46,964 nucleotides of DNA from an uncultured Clostridium sp. GTDB lineage: Bacteria > Bacillota > Clostridia > TANB77 > CAG-508. The notes beneath the pieces are model-generated. The model made no database searches. It was not told where the DNA came from and saw only the letters and a list, made by a program, of their open reading frames with translations. The stretch spans positions 1 through 46,964 of the forward strand of contig CABQAZ010000012.1 in assembly GCA_902462295.1 (NCBI GenBank). The letters are read 5' to 3'. Positions 8,472-16,011 of this stretch are shown in pieces (the first letter of the stretch is position 1; each line of letters opens with the position of its first letter). A program made the translations under genes and the position numbers.

Positions 8472-8963
8472 TTACAAATTATTTATCCAATTATCAATTT
8501 CATCAGGTGAAGTTACTAATTCATTTTCTTTATAATCTGATGTAAATACAATATTCATCCCACTTTCTACTTTAGAATTTGGACATAATCTCTTTATTTC
8601 TTGAAAGGTTTGTCCTAGCCACCCTGCATTTGTTGCAAATGCTTTTATTGTTTTTCCTGATAAATCATTTTCTTTCAAAAAAGTTCTAATTACAGGTGCT
8701 ATTGTATACCACCATACCGGACTCCCTATAATAATTTCATCATAATTTTTTAGGTCTTTATCTATTTTTTGAATTTCAGGAGTTTTATTTAAACTATCAT
8801 TATTTTGTTCTTCATCTACTACTGTTTGATAATTTGTAGAATATGGCTTTACTGGTTTTATTTCTAAAATATCACATCCTAATTTCTTTTGAATACTCTC
8901 CGCAATCATTCTTGTATGTCCTGTATATGAATAATATACTACTAATTTTTTACTATTTTCCAT
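8472..8963 (-). CDS. Flavodoxin
   Basis: A 163-residue FMN electron carrier. The phosphate loop is YYSYTGHTRMIAE near residue 11; GSPVWWYTIAP and the ATNAGW segment form the isoalloxazine-binding loops. It belongs to the larger 'flavodoxin/NAD(P)H oxidoreductase' type found beside aldo/keto reductases. ATG 8963 is chosen because GGAGG (8972-8976) lies 8 bases upstream; longer frames would overlap the cupin gene. It follows the cupin gene by 16 bases, so both share the MerR-style promoter at 9479. Confidence 0.88.
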   Translation of the reverse strand: MENSKKLVVYYSYTGHTRMIAESIQKKLGCDILEIKPVKPYSTNYQTVVDEEQNNDSLNKTPEIQKIDKDLKNYDEIIIGSPVWWYTIAPVIRTFLKENDLSGKTIKAFATNAGWLGQTFQEIKRLCPNSKVESGMNIVFTSDYKENELVTSPDEIDNWINNL

Positions 8964-8979
8964 CTCAATATCCTCCATT

Positions 8980-9444
8980 TTATTCTGGTAATTTATTGTA
9001 TTCTTCGTCTGAAACTTTTTCACACCATTCATTTGATGTATTTTCTCCAGGAACTTCAACAGCTATATGACTAAACCATGAATTTGCTGTTGCACCATGC
9101 CAATGCTTTACATTTGCTGGAATAGTTACAACATCACCTGGTTTTAATCTTCTTGCTTCTTTTCCTTCTTCTTGATACCAACCCTCTCCATCAACACAAA
9201 TTAATATTTGACCTCCTCCTGATGTTGCATGGTGTATATGCCAATTATTTCTACATTTTGGTTCAAATGTTACATTTGCTAAAAACACATTTGTTTCTTT
9301 TGGATTAGTTAATGGTTTTAAATATGAATTTCCAATAAAATATTGTGCATAATTTACATTTAGCTCTCCTTGACCAAAAACTCCTCCATGTTCTTCTTTT
9401 ATTAATTTTTCTAAATTCTCTCTACCTGCTGTTTGTTTTTCCAT
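8980..9444 (-). CDS. Cupin-domain protein
   Basis: A 154-residue single-domain cupin. Motif 1 contains NNWHIHHATSGGGQILICVDGEGWY and motif 2 PGDVVTIPANVKHWHGA, giving the His residues and Glu/Gln that usually bind one metal. The N-terminal half (GQGELNVNYAQYFIGNSYLKPL) matches the type fused or linked to carboxymuconolactone decarboxylase and redox genes. It is the first gene of the cupin-flavodoxin pair; substrate unknown. RBS AGGAGGA precedes ATG 9444. Confidence 0.85.
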   Translation of the reverse strand: MEKQTAGRENLEKLIKEEHGGVFGQGELNVNYAQYFIGNSYLKPLTNPKETNVFLANVTFEPKCRNNWHIHHATSGGGQILICVDGEGWYQEEGKEARRLKPGDVVTIPANVKHWHGATANSWFSHIAVEVPGENTSNEWCEKVSDEEYNKLPE

Positions 9445-9478
9445 AACAATTCCTCCTAATAATAATTTTTATAATTTA

Positions 9479-9509
9479 TATATAGCACTTAGAGTCAACT
9501 CTAAGTCAA
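9479..9509 (-). promoter_or_regulatory. MerR-type promoter of the cupin-flavodoxin pair
   Basis: Minus strand: TTGACT (9504-9509), 19-base spacer, TATATA (9479-9484). Between them lies the perfect palindrome ACTTAGAGT-TG-ACTCTAAGT (9487-9506). This is the textbook geometry of promoters activated by MerR-family regulators, which twist the DNA to realign the boxes. No merR gene is in the window. Confidence 0.75.
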
Positions 9510-9528
9510 TAGCTTTATTAAAAATTTT

Positions 9529-10095
9529 CTAAAAAGAAATTATTCCTAAATGTTCTAATAATATTTTTATTCCTAATACAACTAATATAATTCCTCCAAC
9601 TAATTCTGCTTTATTTTGATACCTATCTCCAAATTTATTTCCTACTTTTACTCCTAAAATTGAAATAATAAATGTTATAATTCCAATAATAGATATTGCT
9701 AATAATAAGTTAACATCTAAAAATGCAAAAGTTATTCCTACTGCTAAAGCATCAATACTTGTTGCTAGTGCAAGAACTATCATTGTTTTAAAATCAACAT
9801 TGTCATTTTTCTGTTCTTCTTCTTTATCAAATGACTCTTTTATCATATTTCCACCAATTACAGATAATAATACAAATGCAATCCAATGATCAAATATTGT
9901 TACTAAACTTTCAAAAGTTGTTCCTAAAAAATATCCAATCATAGGCATTAGAGCTTGAAATACTCCAAAATATAAAGCAATAATAATTGCATTTTTCCAA
10001 TTCATCTTTTTCATAGAAAGCCCTTTGCAAATTGATACTGCAAAAGCATCCATAGCTAAACCTATTCCTAATAATAAAATTTCTAATATTCCCAT
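9529..10095 (-). CDS. mntP: Manganese efflux pump MntP
   Basis: A 188-residue protein with six hydrophobic segments in two halves. Each half has the conserved Asp motif: GIGLAMDAFAVSICKG near residue 10 and ALATSIDALAVGITFAF near residue 110. These acidic membrane residues are required for Mn2+ export in the family. It starts 10 bases after the YrbG-type exchanger, so the two exporters form one unit. I see no yybP-ykoY riboswitch before the pair, though that often controls mntP. Confidence 0.92.
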   Translation of the reverse strand: MGILEILLLGIGLAMDAFAVSICKGLSMKKMNWKNAIIIALYFGVFQALMPMIGYFLGTTFESLVTIFDHWIAFVLLSVIGGNMIKESFDKEEEQKNDNVDFKTMIVLALATSIDALAVGITFAFLDVNLLLAISIIGIITFIISILGVKVGNKFGDRYQNKAELVGGIILVVLGIKILLEHLGIISF

Positions 10096-10105
10096 AATAC
10101 TCTCC

Positions 10106-11056
10106 CTACTTTACTAATAATACCATTAAATACATAATATACATTAAAACATAAATAATTCCATTTGCCCTGCTCATTTTTTCTTTTGGTGGTATAAATG
10201 GAAATATTGCTAAAATTATTGTTGATATTAATAATACACTAAAATCAAAATTATATGTAACATTATACTTAATTGGATTTATTACTGCTGATACACCAAT
10301 TATAAGTAAAATATTAAATATATTTGAACCTATTATATTTCCTATTGCAATATCACTGTTTCCCTTAATTGCTGCTGTTACACTTGTTACAAGTTCTGGT
10401 AAACTTGTACCTATTGCAAGAATTGTTAAGCTAATAATTTTTTCACTTATATTAAAAAAATTTGCAATATTAACAGCATTGTTGACTGTTAAATCTCCAC
10501 CTATCTTTAATCCTAAAATCCCAAGTATAATTAGAATTATATTTTTTATTGTACTATTATTTTTATTTTCTTTTACATCAATTTCAATCAAATTATTTTG
10601 ATTTTCCTTTTTTCCCATAAATACTGTATATCCAAGAAATATACCGAATAATATCAATAATATTATTGATTCTATTCTTGATACTCCATTTTGAGAATTA
10701 CAAAATATCATTAGAATAATTGTAAAAAATAAACACATCGGTATTTCGTAAAACCTTGTTTCTTTTTGAAATATAACTGGTTTTATAATTGCTGATAATC
10801 CTAAAATAAGTAATAGATTACTTAAATTACTACCTATTATATTTCCAATCGCCATATCAGAATGCCCTTCTAAAGCTGATGTAATACTTACAAATAATTC
10901 TGGCATTGATGTTCCTATTGATACTATAGTAAGTCCTATTATAATTTCAGGTATGTGAAACTTTTTGGCAATTCCACTTGAACCATCAACTAATATATCA
11001 GCACTTACTATTAAAAATATAAATCCTATAATTATTAATAATATTGATATTAACAT
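10106..11056 (-). CDS. Sodium/calcium antiporter, YrbG family
   Basis: A 316-residue membrane protein made of two inverted homologous halves. Each has the alpha-repeat signature of cation/Ca2+ exchangers: GLTIVSIGTSMPELFVSI with GNIIGSNLSNLLLILG, and LTILAIGTSLPELVTSV with GNIIGSNIFNILLIIG. The two Glu residues (in MPEL and LPEL) bind Ca2+. A hydrophilic loop rich in Asn and Lys joins the halves. It is the first gene of the pair with mntP, suggesting shared control of divalent cations. Confidence 0.92.
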   Translation of the reverse strand: MLISILLIIIGFIFLIVSADILVDGSSGIAKKFHIPEIIIGLTIVSIGTSMPELFVSITSALEGHSDMAIGNIIGSNLSNLLLILGLSAIIKPVIFQKETRFYEIPMCLFFTIILMIFCNSQNGVSRIESIILLILFGIFLGYTVFMGKKENQNNLIEIDVKENKNNSTIKNIILIILGILGLKIGGDLTVNNAVNIANFFNISEKIISLTILAIGTSLPELVTSVTAAIKGNSDIAIGNIIGSNIFNILLIIGVSAVINPIKYNVTYNFDFSVLLISTIILAIFPFIPPKEKMSRANGIIYVLMYIMYLMVLLVK

Positions 11057-11086
11057 TTTATTTCTTCTCCTTTTTATTCCATATAA

Positions 11087-11121
11087 AAAGAGACTATTTT
11101 TTTATTATTATTAATCTCTTT
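11087..11121 (-). terminator. Intrinsic terminator of the methylase gene
   Basis: Ten-base stem AAAGAGATTA/TAGTCTCTTT (one G-U pair) followed on the minus strand by TTTTTAT. The stem begins inside the methylase stop codon. Confidence 0.7.
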
Positions 11122-12067
11122 AATTTAAATCCAATATTTTCATAGTAGATTTTTCTTGGATATATTTTATAGTTTCATTGTAATTTGTTATAAGTAGTTC
11201 TGAAATTTCTCCTCTTTTTTTACTATTTGAATTTATCATTCTTTTAGCATAAACTTCATTTATATTAAATCCTTTATAATTTTCTTCAAAAAAATCATCT
11301 TTTTGGTTTGTATTTTTTGGATTGGAATTACTTAACATTAATCTTGCATTTTTAGTGTTTAACTCATTATAATATCTTGCAAGTTCTTTTTGAGCTTCCT
11401 CATTAAAATCTTCTTTTGTATATGATGTAAATCCTGATGTGACAGATATTGGCCTGTATGGTGGATCAAAATATACAAACGTTTTATTATCCACATACCT
11501 ATTACTTCTTTTATAATCATCATATAAAAATGTTACATTTTGAATTAATTTTGACAAGTTTCTTAAATTTTTTGAATCACATATTGTTGGATTTTTGTAT
11601 TTACCACATGGTACATTAAATTTTCCACTTTTATTAACTCTATATAATCCATTAAAACATGTTTTATTTAAAAATATAAACTCTGATGCTCTTTTTATAT
11701 TAATTTCCTTTTCTAATTTATATGAATTATATTCTTTTCTTATATCATAAAAGTAAATATTTCTTTCATCCATTTCTAATTTTTTGTATTCTTTTTCTTT
11801 TTTATATAATTCTTGAATTAATTGCTCTATATTATTTTTTATAACATTATAACAATTTATTAAATCCTCGTTTATATCAAAAGCATATGCTTCTTTTACT
11901 TCATATTTTTGTAGTACATCTATTAAAACAGCTCCACCACCTACAAATGGTTCTACATATTTTTCTATTTTTCCATTTTCTAAGTCAAATGGATAGAAGT
12001 CTTTTAATTGTGAAATTAGTCCACTTTTTCCTCCTGCCCATTTCACAAAAGGTCTTATAACTTCCAT
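11120..12067 (-). CDS. dam: DNA adenine methylase, Dam/DpnM type
   Basis: A 315-residue N6-adenine methyltransferase of the alpha class. SAM-binding motif I is PFVKWAGGKSGLISQL plus YVEPFVGGGAVL; the catalytic DPPY motif is YFDPPYRP near residue 199; LNKTCFNGLYRVNKSGKFNVPCG is the typical Dam/DpnM middle. Relatives methylate GATC. No restriction gene adjoins it, so it may be a solitary regulatory or protective methylase, or the remnant of a DpnII-like system. RBS GGAGG is present. Confidence 0.88.
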   Translation of the reverse strand: MEVIRPFVKWAGGKSGLISQLKDFYPFDLENGKIEKYVEPFVGGGAVLIDVLQKYEVKEAYAFDINEDLINCYNVIKNNIEQLIQELYKKEKEYKKLEMDERNIYFYDIRKEYNSYKLEKEINIKRASEFIFLNKTCFNGLYRVNKSGKFNVPCGKYKNPTICDSKNLRNLSKLIQNVTFLYDDYKRSNRYVDNKTFVYFDPPYRPISVTSGFTSYTKEDFNEEAQKELARYYNELNTKNARLMLSNSNPKNTNQKDDFFEENYKGFNINEVYAKRMINSNSKKRGEISELLITNYNETIKYIQEKSTMKILDLN

Positions 12068-12132
12068 TTCTTACCTCCAGTTTTTCTACAGTCTTCATTA
12101 ATCTTTTATGATATATGTTTAATTTTATATAT

Positions 12133-12543
12133 TTATATTTTTTTCATTACATTTTTAAGTTTTCCTAATGATTTTGACATTGATATTACATCTTCATCTA
12201 TCTTTACTAGCTCATTGTTTATAACTACATAATTTGTAATATTTATATTTGTTAAATTCATCATTTTTTCAAGTTCGTTTTTTATATAATGAACCTGTAC
12301 ACAGTGTGGTGATTTATCAACAGTAGCAAATATTATATTTTTTATTTTTCCTGTTCTTAGCATTCCACCTATTTTAGTTATTGCCATATTAATATGTGTT
12401 TCTTCTAAACATAATTCATATATATTTTCTGATATTTTTTTTACTTTTTCATAACCTTGTGGTTGCATATTTTTCAAACAGCTTCCTACTATAATGATTG
12501 TTTCTTCTACATCATATATATTGCTTCTCATTAAATTTTTCAT
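12133..12543 (-). CDS. Conserved hypothetical protein (136 aa)
   Basis: I recall no family name. The protein has an N-terminal strand (ETIIIVGSCLKN), a middle containing ITKIGGMLRTGKIKNIIFATVDKSPHCVQVHYIKNEL, and a helical end. The SPHCVQ segment and the alternating strands suggest a small alpha/beta fold with a conserved Cys-His pair; no cluster motif is evident. It sits between the methylase (66 bases downstream) and the inverted-repeat element, with RBS GGAGA before ATG 12543. Confidence 0.7.
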   Translation of the reverse strand: MKNLMRSNIYDVEETIIIVGSCLKNMQPQGYEKVKKISENIYELCLEETHINMAITKIGGMLRTGKIKNIIFATVDKSPHCVQVHYIKNELEKMMNLTNINITNYVVINNELVKIDEDVISMSKSLGKLKNVMKKI

Positions 12544-12663
12544 AATATATCTCCATTATTTTTATTAGTTGGTATTTTATCATAAAAATAAAAAAAAATG
12601 AAGTATTTTTATACTTAATTTCAATTTAAATATTACAAGATAATATTTTTGATTAATTTTTTT

Positions 12664-12854
12664 TAAAGAAAACCTTGAAATATAAGCTTTGAATGAAGTG
12701 ACGAATGTGTATGAAAAAATTTTAGAAATTCTATGCAGTTTTATGGTAAGAGTTCACGATAGTGGAAAGGACCCATAAAGCAAATTAGAATTTCTTAAAT
12801 TTTGTAATAAGCCGAGGAATGTAATGAAAAGCTTATATTTCAAGGATTTCTTTA
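12664..12854. mobile_element. MITE-like element with nested inverted repeats
   Basis: This 191-base non-coding block is bounded by 27-base inverted repeats (12664-12690 and 12828-12854, one mismatch, the inner 18 perfect). Both outer ends finish in TA, as if a TA target had been duplicated. Inside lie a second pair (about 12716-12735 and 12780-12803) and a third (TTTATGG 12740-12746 with CCCATAAA 12772-12779), so either strand would fold into one long rod. It fills most of the 362-base gap between 12543 and 12906. A mariner-type MITE is the likeliest reading; a structured RNA is possible. Confidence 0.55.
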
Positions 12855-12905
12855 TATTAATTTTAAATAAACCATTATTTTGTAACATTTAATTGTATCA
12901 CTTTA

Positions 12906-13436
12906 CTAACTGTTATTATTAAAATTGCTTATTTCAAACATACCACCACATTTAGCACATCTATATTTTCTTGCAAAATTTTTGCTTAGCCTCTGTCTGT
13001 AAAACTCTTGTTTACAACATTTACATACAATTTTATAATTATAGTTTTGTGATTCCTTATATTCAATATTACTTTTTTCAAAATCTTTTTTCTTATCTCC
13101 AACTCGAGATATATTATAGTTATATTTTTCATTTATTATAGTAGCATATTTTTTAAATTCTTTACCATGATTATTACAATATGGCATACAGTGTATCAAT
13201 TCGTGCATTATAGTATTTTTTATAATATCATCTCTAAGTTCCATTACCCACTTACTAATTTCAATATAATGTTTGTTAATTTTTTCGTATTGTTTACAAC
13301 ATCCATATCTTTTATTGTTTCGTTTTGAAATTGATATTTCTATTTTTCCATATTTCTTTTCATTTAATATATCAATTCCAATTTTATTTAATTCATCTAC
13401 ACATTCTAAAAATGACTTATATAATTTTTGTTCCAT
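12906..13436 (-). CDS. SprT-like zinc metalloprotease
   Basis: A 176-residue protein with a SprT/WLM-type domain: the zincin motif HELIH in NTIMHELIHCMPYCNNHG supplies two His ligands and the Glu, and HGKEFK the third ligand. The C-terminal 45 residues form a zinc ribbon (CKCCKQEF ... CAKCGGMF). SprT-domain proteins (such as Spartan) often act on DNA-bound proteins. Its start overlaps the stop of the GIY-YIG gene (TAATG at 13434-13438), so the two are translationally coupled; a joint role in DNA repair is plausible but inferred. Confidence 0.85.
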   Translation of the reverse strand: MEQKLYKSFLECVDELNKIGIDILNEKKYGKIEISISKRNNKRYGCCKQYEKINKHYIEISKWVMELRDDIIKNTIMHELIHCMPYCNNHGKEFKKYATIINEKYNYNISRVGDKKKDFEKSNIEYKESQNYNYKIVCKCCKQEFYRQRLSKNFARKYRCAKCGGMFEISNFNNNS

Positions 13437-13747
13437 TATTCTTCAACTTTCTTTATTCTATAATATCTTCTACAATCTATTTTGCCTTTTAAATAACTAC
13501 TTAGCTTTTCTCCATTTATTATATCTTCCTTTTGTTTTTTAGTTAATTGCTTGATATGATATTCTAATTTACAAGCTAATGATTTATTTTTACTTCTCCA
13601 AACAGCCTCTAATTTTTCTACCTGATGCGACTTTGTATATTTTGCTCCTTTATTTGCTAAATGTTCTGATAATCTTTTTTCTACATTATTTGTCATTCCA
13701 GTATATATTGAATTATCTAAACACCTTATCATATATGTATAGTACAT
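13436..13747 (-). CDS. GIY-YIG nuclease (YhbQ/UPF0213 type)
   Basis: A 103-residue single-domain GIY-YIG protein. The two strands read YYTYMIRC (in place of GIY) and SIYTGMTNN (in place of YIG). They are followed by the catalytic Arg in NVEKRLSEH and the metal-binding Glu in ACKLEYHIKQL. The family is widespread in bacteria and its cellular target is unclear. It is the first gene of the pair with the SprT-like protease. RBS GAGGGAG precedes ATG 13747. Confidence 0.88.
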   Translation of the reverse strand: MYYTYMIRCLDNSIYTGMTNNVEKRLSEHLANKGAKYTKSHQVEKLEAVWRSKNKSLACKLEYHIKQLTKKQKEDIINGEKLSSYLKGKIDCRRYYRIKKVEE

Positions 13748-13845
13748 GTTATTCTCCCTCTTAAAATTCGTTTATTCCGTATAAAATCTCTTACCTTTTC
13801 AAATTAACTCCATCTTTGAACTTTGAAATACCATTTTAGTATAAA

Positions 13846-13872
13846 AAGAAAACCACTCCTTTCGAAGTGGTT
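13846..13872 (-). terminator. Intrinsic terminator of the acidic orphan gene
   Basis: AACCACTT and AGTGGTT arms (13851-13857, 13865-13872) form a hairpin followed on the minus strand by TTCTTTTT. Confidence 0.8.
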
Positions 13873-13900
13873 AAAGAACTCACATGGTACACCTCACCTT

Positions 13901-14236
13901 TCAATATTCTTCTATATTTAACTCGTCTAGGCTGATTCCTATTGCATCTCCGTCAATGTCCAGATTCACTCCATTTTCTTCAGCTATTTTCTGAACAATA
14001 TCAGTCCATATCCCATCAAATACAGGAAGTCCTGAAACATTTACAGAAAATTCAATGTCATGCTCATTTTCCAATTCATAAGCATGAACACTGTCCTCCT
14101 CCGCTGGACATACATACACATTCGTTACAAATTCTGGTGCAATGTCAATAGCATGTTCAATCGCACTACACCATGCCATTATTGCTCCACCAAAATGTTT
14201 GTCAATAAGTTTCTCTTTCCATGTCAATTCTCTCAT
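13901..14236 (-). CDS. Acidic orphan protein (111 aa)
   Basis: I do not recognise this protein. It is strongly acidic, soluble, and looks like one small alpha/beta domain: a helical start (KEKLIDKHFGGAIMAWCSAIEHAIDI), strands around TNVYVCPAEEDSVHAYEL and DIEFSVNVSGLP, and an acidic C-terminus. Its base composition is clearly less AT-rich than its neighbours. It sits as a single-gene cassette between its own terminator (13846) and a terminator-like leader (14257-14338), next to the shortened end of the CYTH gene. Size and charge recall immunity or anti-defence proteins, but no motif supports that. Confidence 0.65.
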   Translation of the reverse strand: MRELTWKEKLIDKHFGGAIMAWCSAIEHAIDIAPEFVTNVYVCPAEEDSVHAYELENEHDIEFSVNVSGLPVFDGIWTDIVQKIAEENGVNLDIDGDAIGISLDELNIEEY

Positions 14237-14256
14237 GAAAATCCTCCTTTTTTAAT

Positions 14257-14338
14257 AAAAACCTGGAGGCTAGCAACTCCAGATTTGATAATAATAACAT
14301 ATATATCAATATCAAATGACGTTGCTAGAATTGTCATT
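14257..14338 (-). promoter_or_regulatory. Attenuator-like leader with two exclusive folds
   Basis: In minus-strand RNA, CTGGAG-TTGCTAGC-CTCCAG then GTTTTT (14257-14282) is a terminator hairpin ending 9 bases before the GGAGG site of the acidic gene. An upstream hairpin (AATGAC/GTCATT, 14315-14338) carries CTAGCAAC in its loop (14321-14328). That segment is complementary to GTTGCTAG in the terminator loop (14270-14277). ATTTGATA (14310-14317) also pairs with TATCAAAT (14283-14290). The two 8-base pairings together make a long antiterminator that excludes the terminator. It could also simply terminate the upstream CYTH gene. Confidence 0.5.
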
Positions 14339-14346
14339 TAATTAAA

Positions 14347-14973
14347 TTATTTTATATATAAATAATACCACATTATGTAAATTATGTCAATGTTTTTATA
14401 AATCTCATCAACAGTACATGAAATAGTATCTTTAGAACTTACCTCTATTTCTGTTTCTTGCATTTGTTGAATATTTGATTCATTATCCTTTAAAATATGT
14501 TTTATTGTTAAAGTTGTTTTTTCTTTTATCTTTCCTTTTTCTTTTTTCTCAATAGTTTTTCTTAATCTGACCCATTTTTTAGGAGTAGATTTGTACTTAT
14601 TTATAAATTCTTTTAATTCTTTGCTATTTAATATTTCTAATATTTTTTGTTTTTCTAATGTAAATATATCTAATAACCTATTAATTTTAAAATTTCTTTT
14701 TAAAAACTCTATTTCTTCATTATTTAATAATTGATCTATTTCTTGAAAAAGATTTCTAATTTTAGTTAATGCTATGTCTTTTCTTAATTCTATAATTTCA
14801 TTATTTAATTCATATAAATTAGAATTATATCTTTGATTTATATACATTAAATCATATACACATAAATATTGCTCTGATGAACTAATATATTTTCCTCCTG
14901 CTTTTTTTATTTTGTTTGCTATTTCTTCTTTATCAATATTTAAAACTTTTACCTCTAATTCCATACTACTCAT
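14347..14973 (-). CDS. CYTH-domain protein, C-terminus shortened
   Basis: The N-terminus has the CYTH signature (MELEVKVLNIDKEEIANKIKKAGGKY), with the ExExK pattern that binds triphosphate and metal. A helical insert follows, then the basic strands KWVRLRKTIEKKEKG, TTLTIKHI and QETEIEVSS. Class IV adenylyl cyclases and thiamine triphosphatases share this tunnel fold. After EIEVSS the expected last strands are missing and the frame ends in unrelated hydrophobic residues (IDIIYIMWYYLYIK). The gene is probably truncated or frameshifted at its end, right at the border of the acidic-gene cassette. Function of the remaining protein is doubtful. Confidence 0.7.
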   Translation of the reverse strand: MSSMELEVKVLNIDKEEIANKIKKAGGKYISSSEQYLCVYDLMYINQRYNSNLYELNNEIIELRKDIALTKIRNLFQEIDQLLNNEEIEFLKRNFKINRLLDIFTLEKQKILEILNSKELKEFINKYKSTPKKWVRLRKTIEKKEKGKIKEKTTLTIKHILKDNESNIQQMQETEIEVSSKDTISCTVDEIYKNIDIIYIMWYYLYIK

Positions 14974-15008
14974 ATTACATTTTTCTCCTTAATCTCTTCT
15001 TATCTCCC

Positions 15009-15971
15009 TCATGTTATTATGTTTAACTCTTCTTTTATTCTTTTATATAATTTTTTATGTCCATTTTCATTTGGATGTATTCCATCTACATTTAAATCTT
15101 CTATCTCTAATATATCTAACACATTTAAAAAACTAATTTTACTTTCAATGCAACATTCTCGTATCTTTTCATTATATTTCTCTATATTTTTATTAAAATA
15201 TATTTCATTATTATTCCAACTAATTGGTACTGTATAATTTTCATTAACTCTCGTTAATCCAATAAACAAAATATTTTTAGTATATAGCTTACATATATTA
15301 ATTATTTCTTTTATAACTTTTTCAAAAGTATCCATATCAGTTTGCTCTTTTTCTATATTTTTTAAATACAACGCATCATTTATTCCTATCGAAATTATTA
15401 TAGTATTAGGATTTCTATGTTTACATTCATTATTAATTCTTTTTAGCAAATTAATAGTTGTTTCAGATGGTATTCCTAAATTATATACAATATTTTCATC
15501 TTTACTATTTTGACAATCTATTGCTAATCTATTAACCCATCCAGCTTTTTCTTTGTCCCAAGCCCCCCATACAATACTATCACCAAATACACATATGTTT
15601 CCATCTAGTTTTGCTATTCCTATATCTTTTAGTAATAAATTGTATATTTGCTTTGTACTTTCATTTTTCAAAATATTTTCTCTATCTATCACTTCATTTT
15701 CTTCATAAGAAATCTTTATGTTTTCCATATCAAATTGTTCTCTTGTTAAGTCTACTATATCCCCTTTTACAATATTAAAATAATGTGTATCTCCATTATC
15801 GAGTTTAATGCAATGAATAGTTCCACCAAAATACTTTTGAACTATTAAAGAGGTTACTTCACATTGACCATAAGTAGGATTTTGTTTGCTCCATTTATCT
15901 TGATATGTTAAATATGCTGTTTCTTTTTTATAGCTGTTTTTCAATAGTCTTTCTAGTTTCTCTGTATTCAT
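15009..15971 (-). CDS. YunG-like domain fused to an SGNH/GDSL hydrolase
   Basis: Residues 1-100 resemble Bacillus YunG (YQDKWSKQNPTYGQCEVTSLIVQKYFGG, then DNGDTHYFNIV), with a possible Cys/His pair. Residues 120-320 are an SGNH hydrolase: block I ICVFGDSIVWG with the nucleophile Ser, block II around YNLGIPSET, block III IISIGINDAL, and block V DGIHPNENGH with the Asp-His pair. SGNH enzymes are esterases or lipases, often deacetylating sugars. I know of no described protein joining these two domains. No signal peptide, so cytoplasmic. It is probably cotranscribed with the ATPase 40 bases upstream. Confidence 0.8.
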   Translation of the reverse strand: MNTEKLERLLKNSYKKETAYLTYQDKWSKQNPTYGQCEVTSLIVQKYFGGTIHCIKLDNGDTHYFNIVKGDIVDLTREQFDMENIKISYEENEVIDRENILKNESTKQIYNLLLKDIGIAKLDGNICVFGDSIVWGAWDKEKAGWVNRLAIDCQNSKDENIVYNLGIPSETTINLLKRINNECKHRNPNTIIISIGINDALYLKNIEKEQTDMDTFEKVIKEIINICKLYTKNILFIGLTRVNENYTVPISWNNNEIYFNKNIEKYNEKIRECCIESKISFLNVLDILEIEDLNVDGIHPNENGHKKLYKRIKEELNIIT

Positions 15972-16011
15972 ATTTCAACTCCTTTATTTTTACACTATAT
16001 TCTGACAAATT

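Noticed and set aside
9440..9530. yybP-ykoY manganese riboswitch before mntP
   Set aside because: mntP is the second gene of its unit, and no matching structure lies before it or before the exchanger gene.
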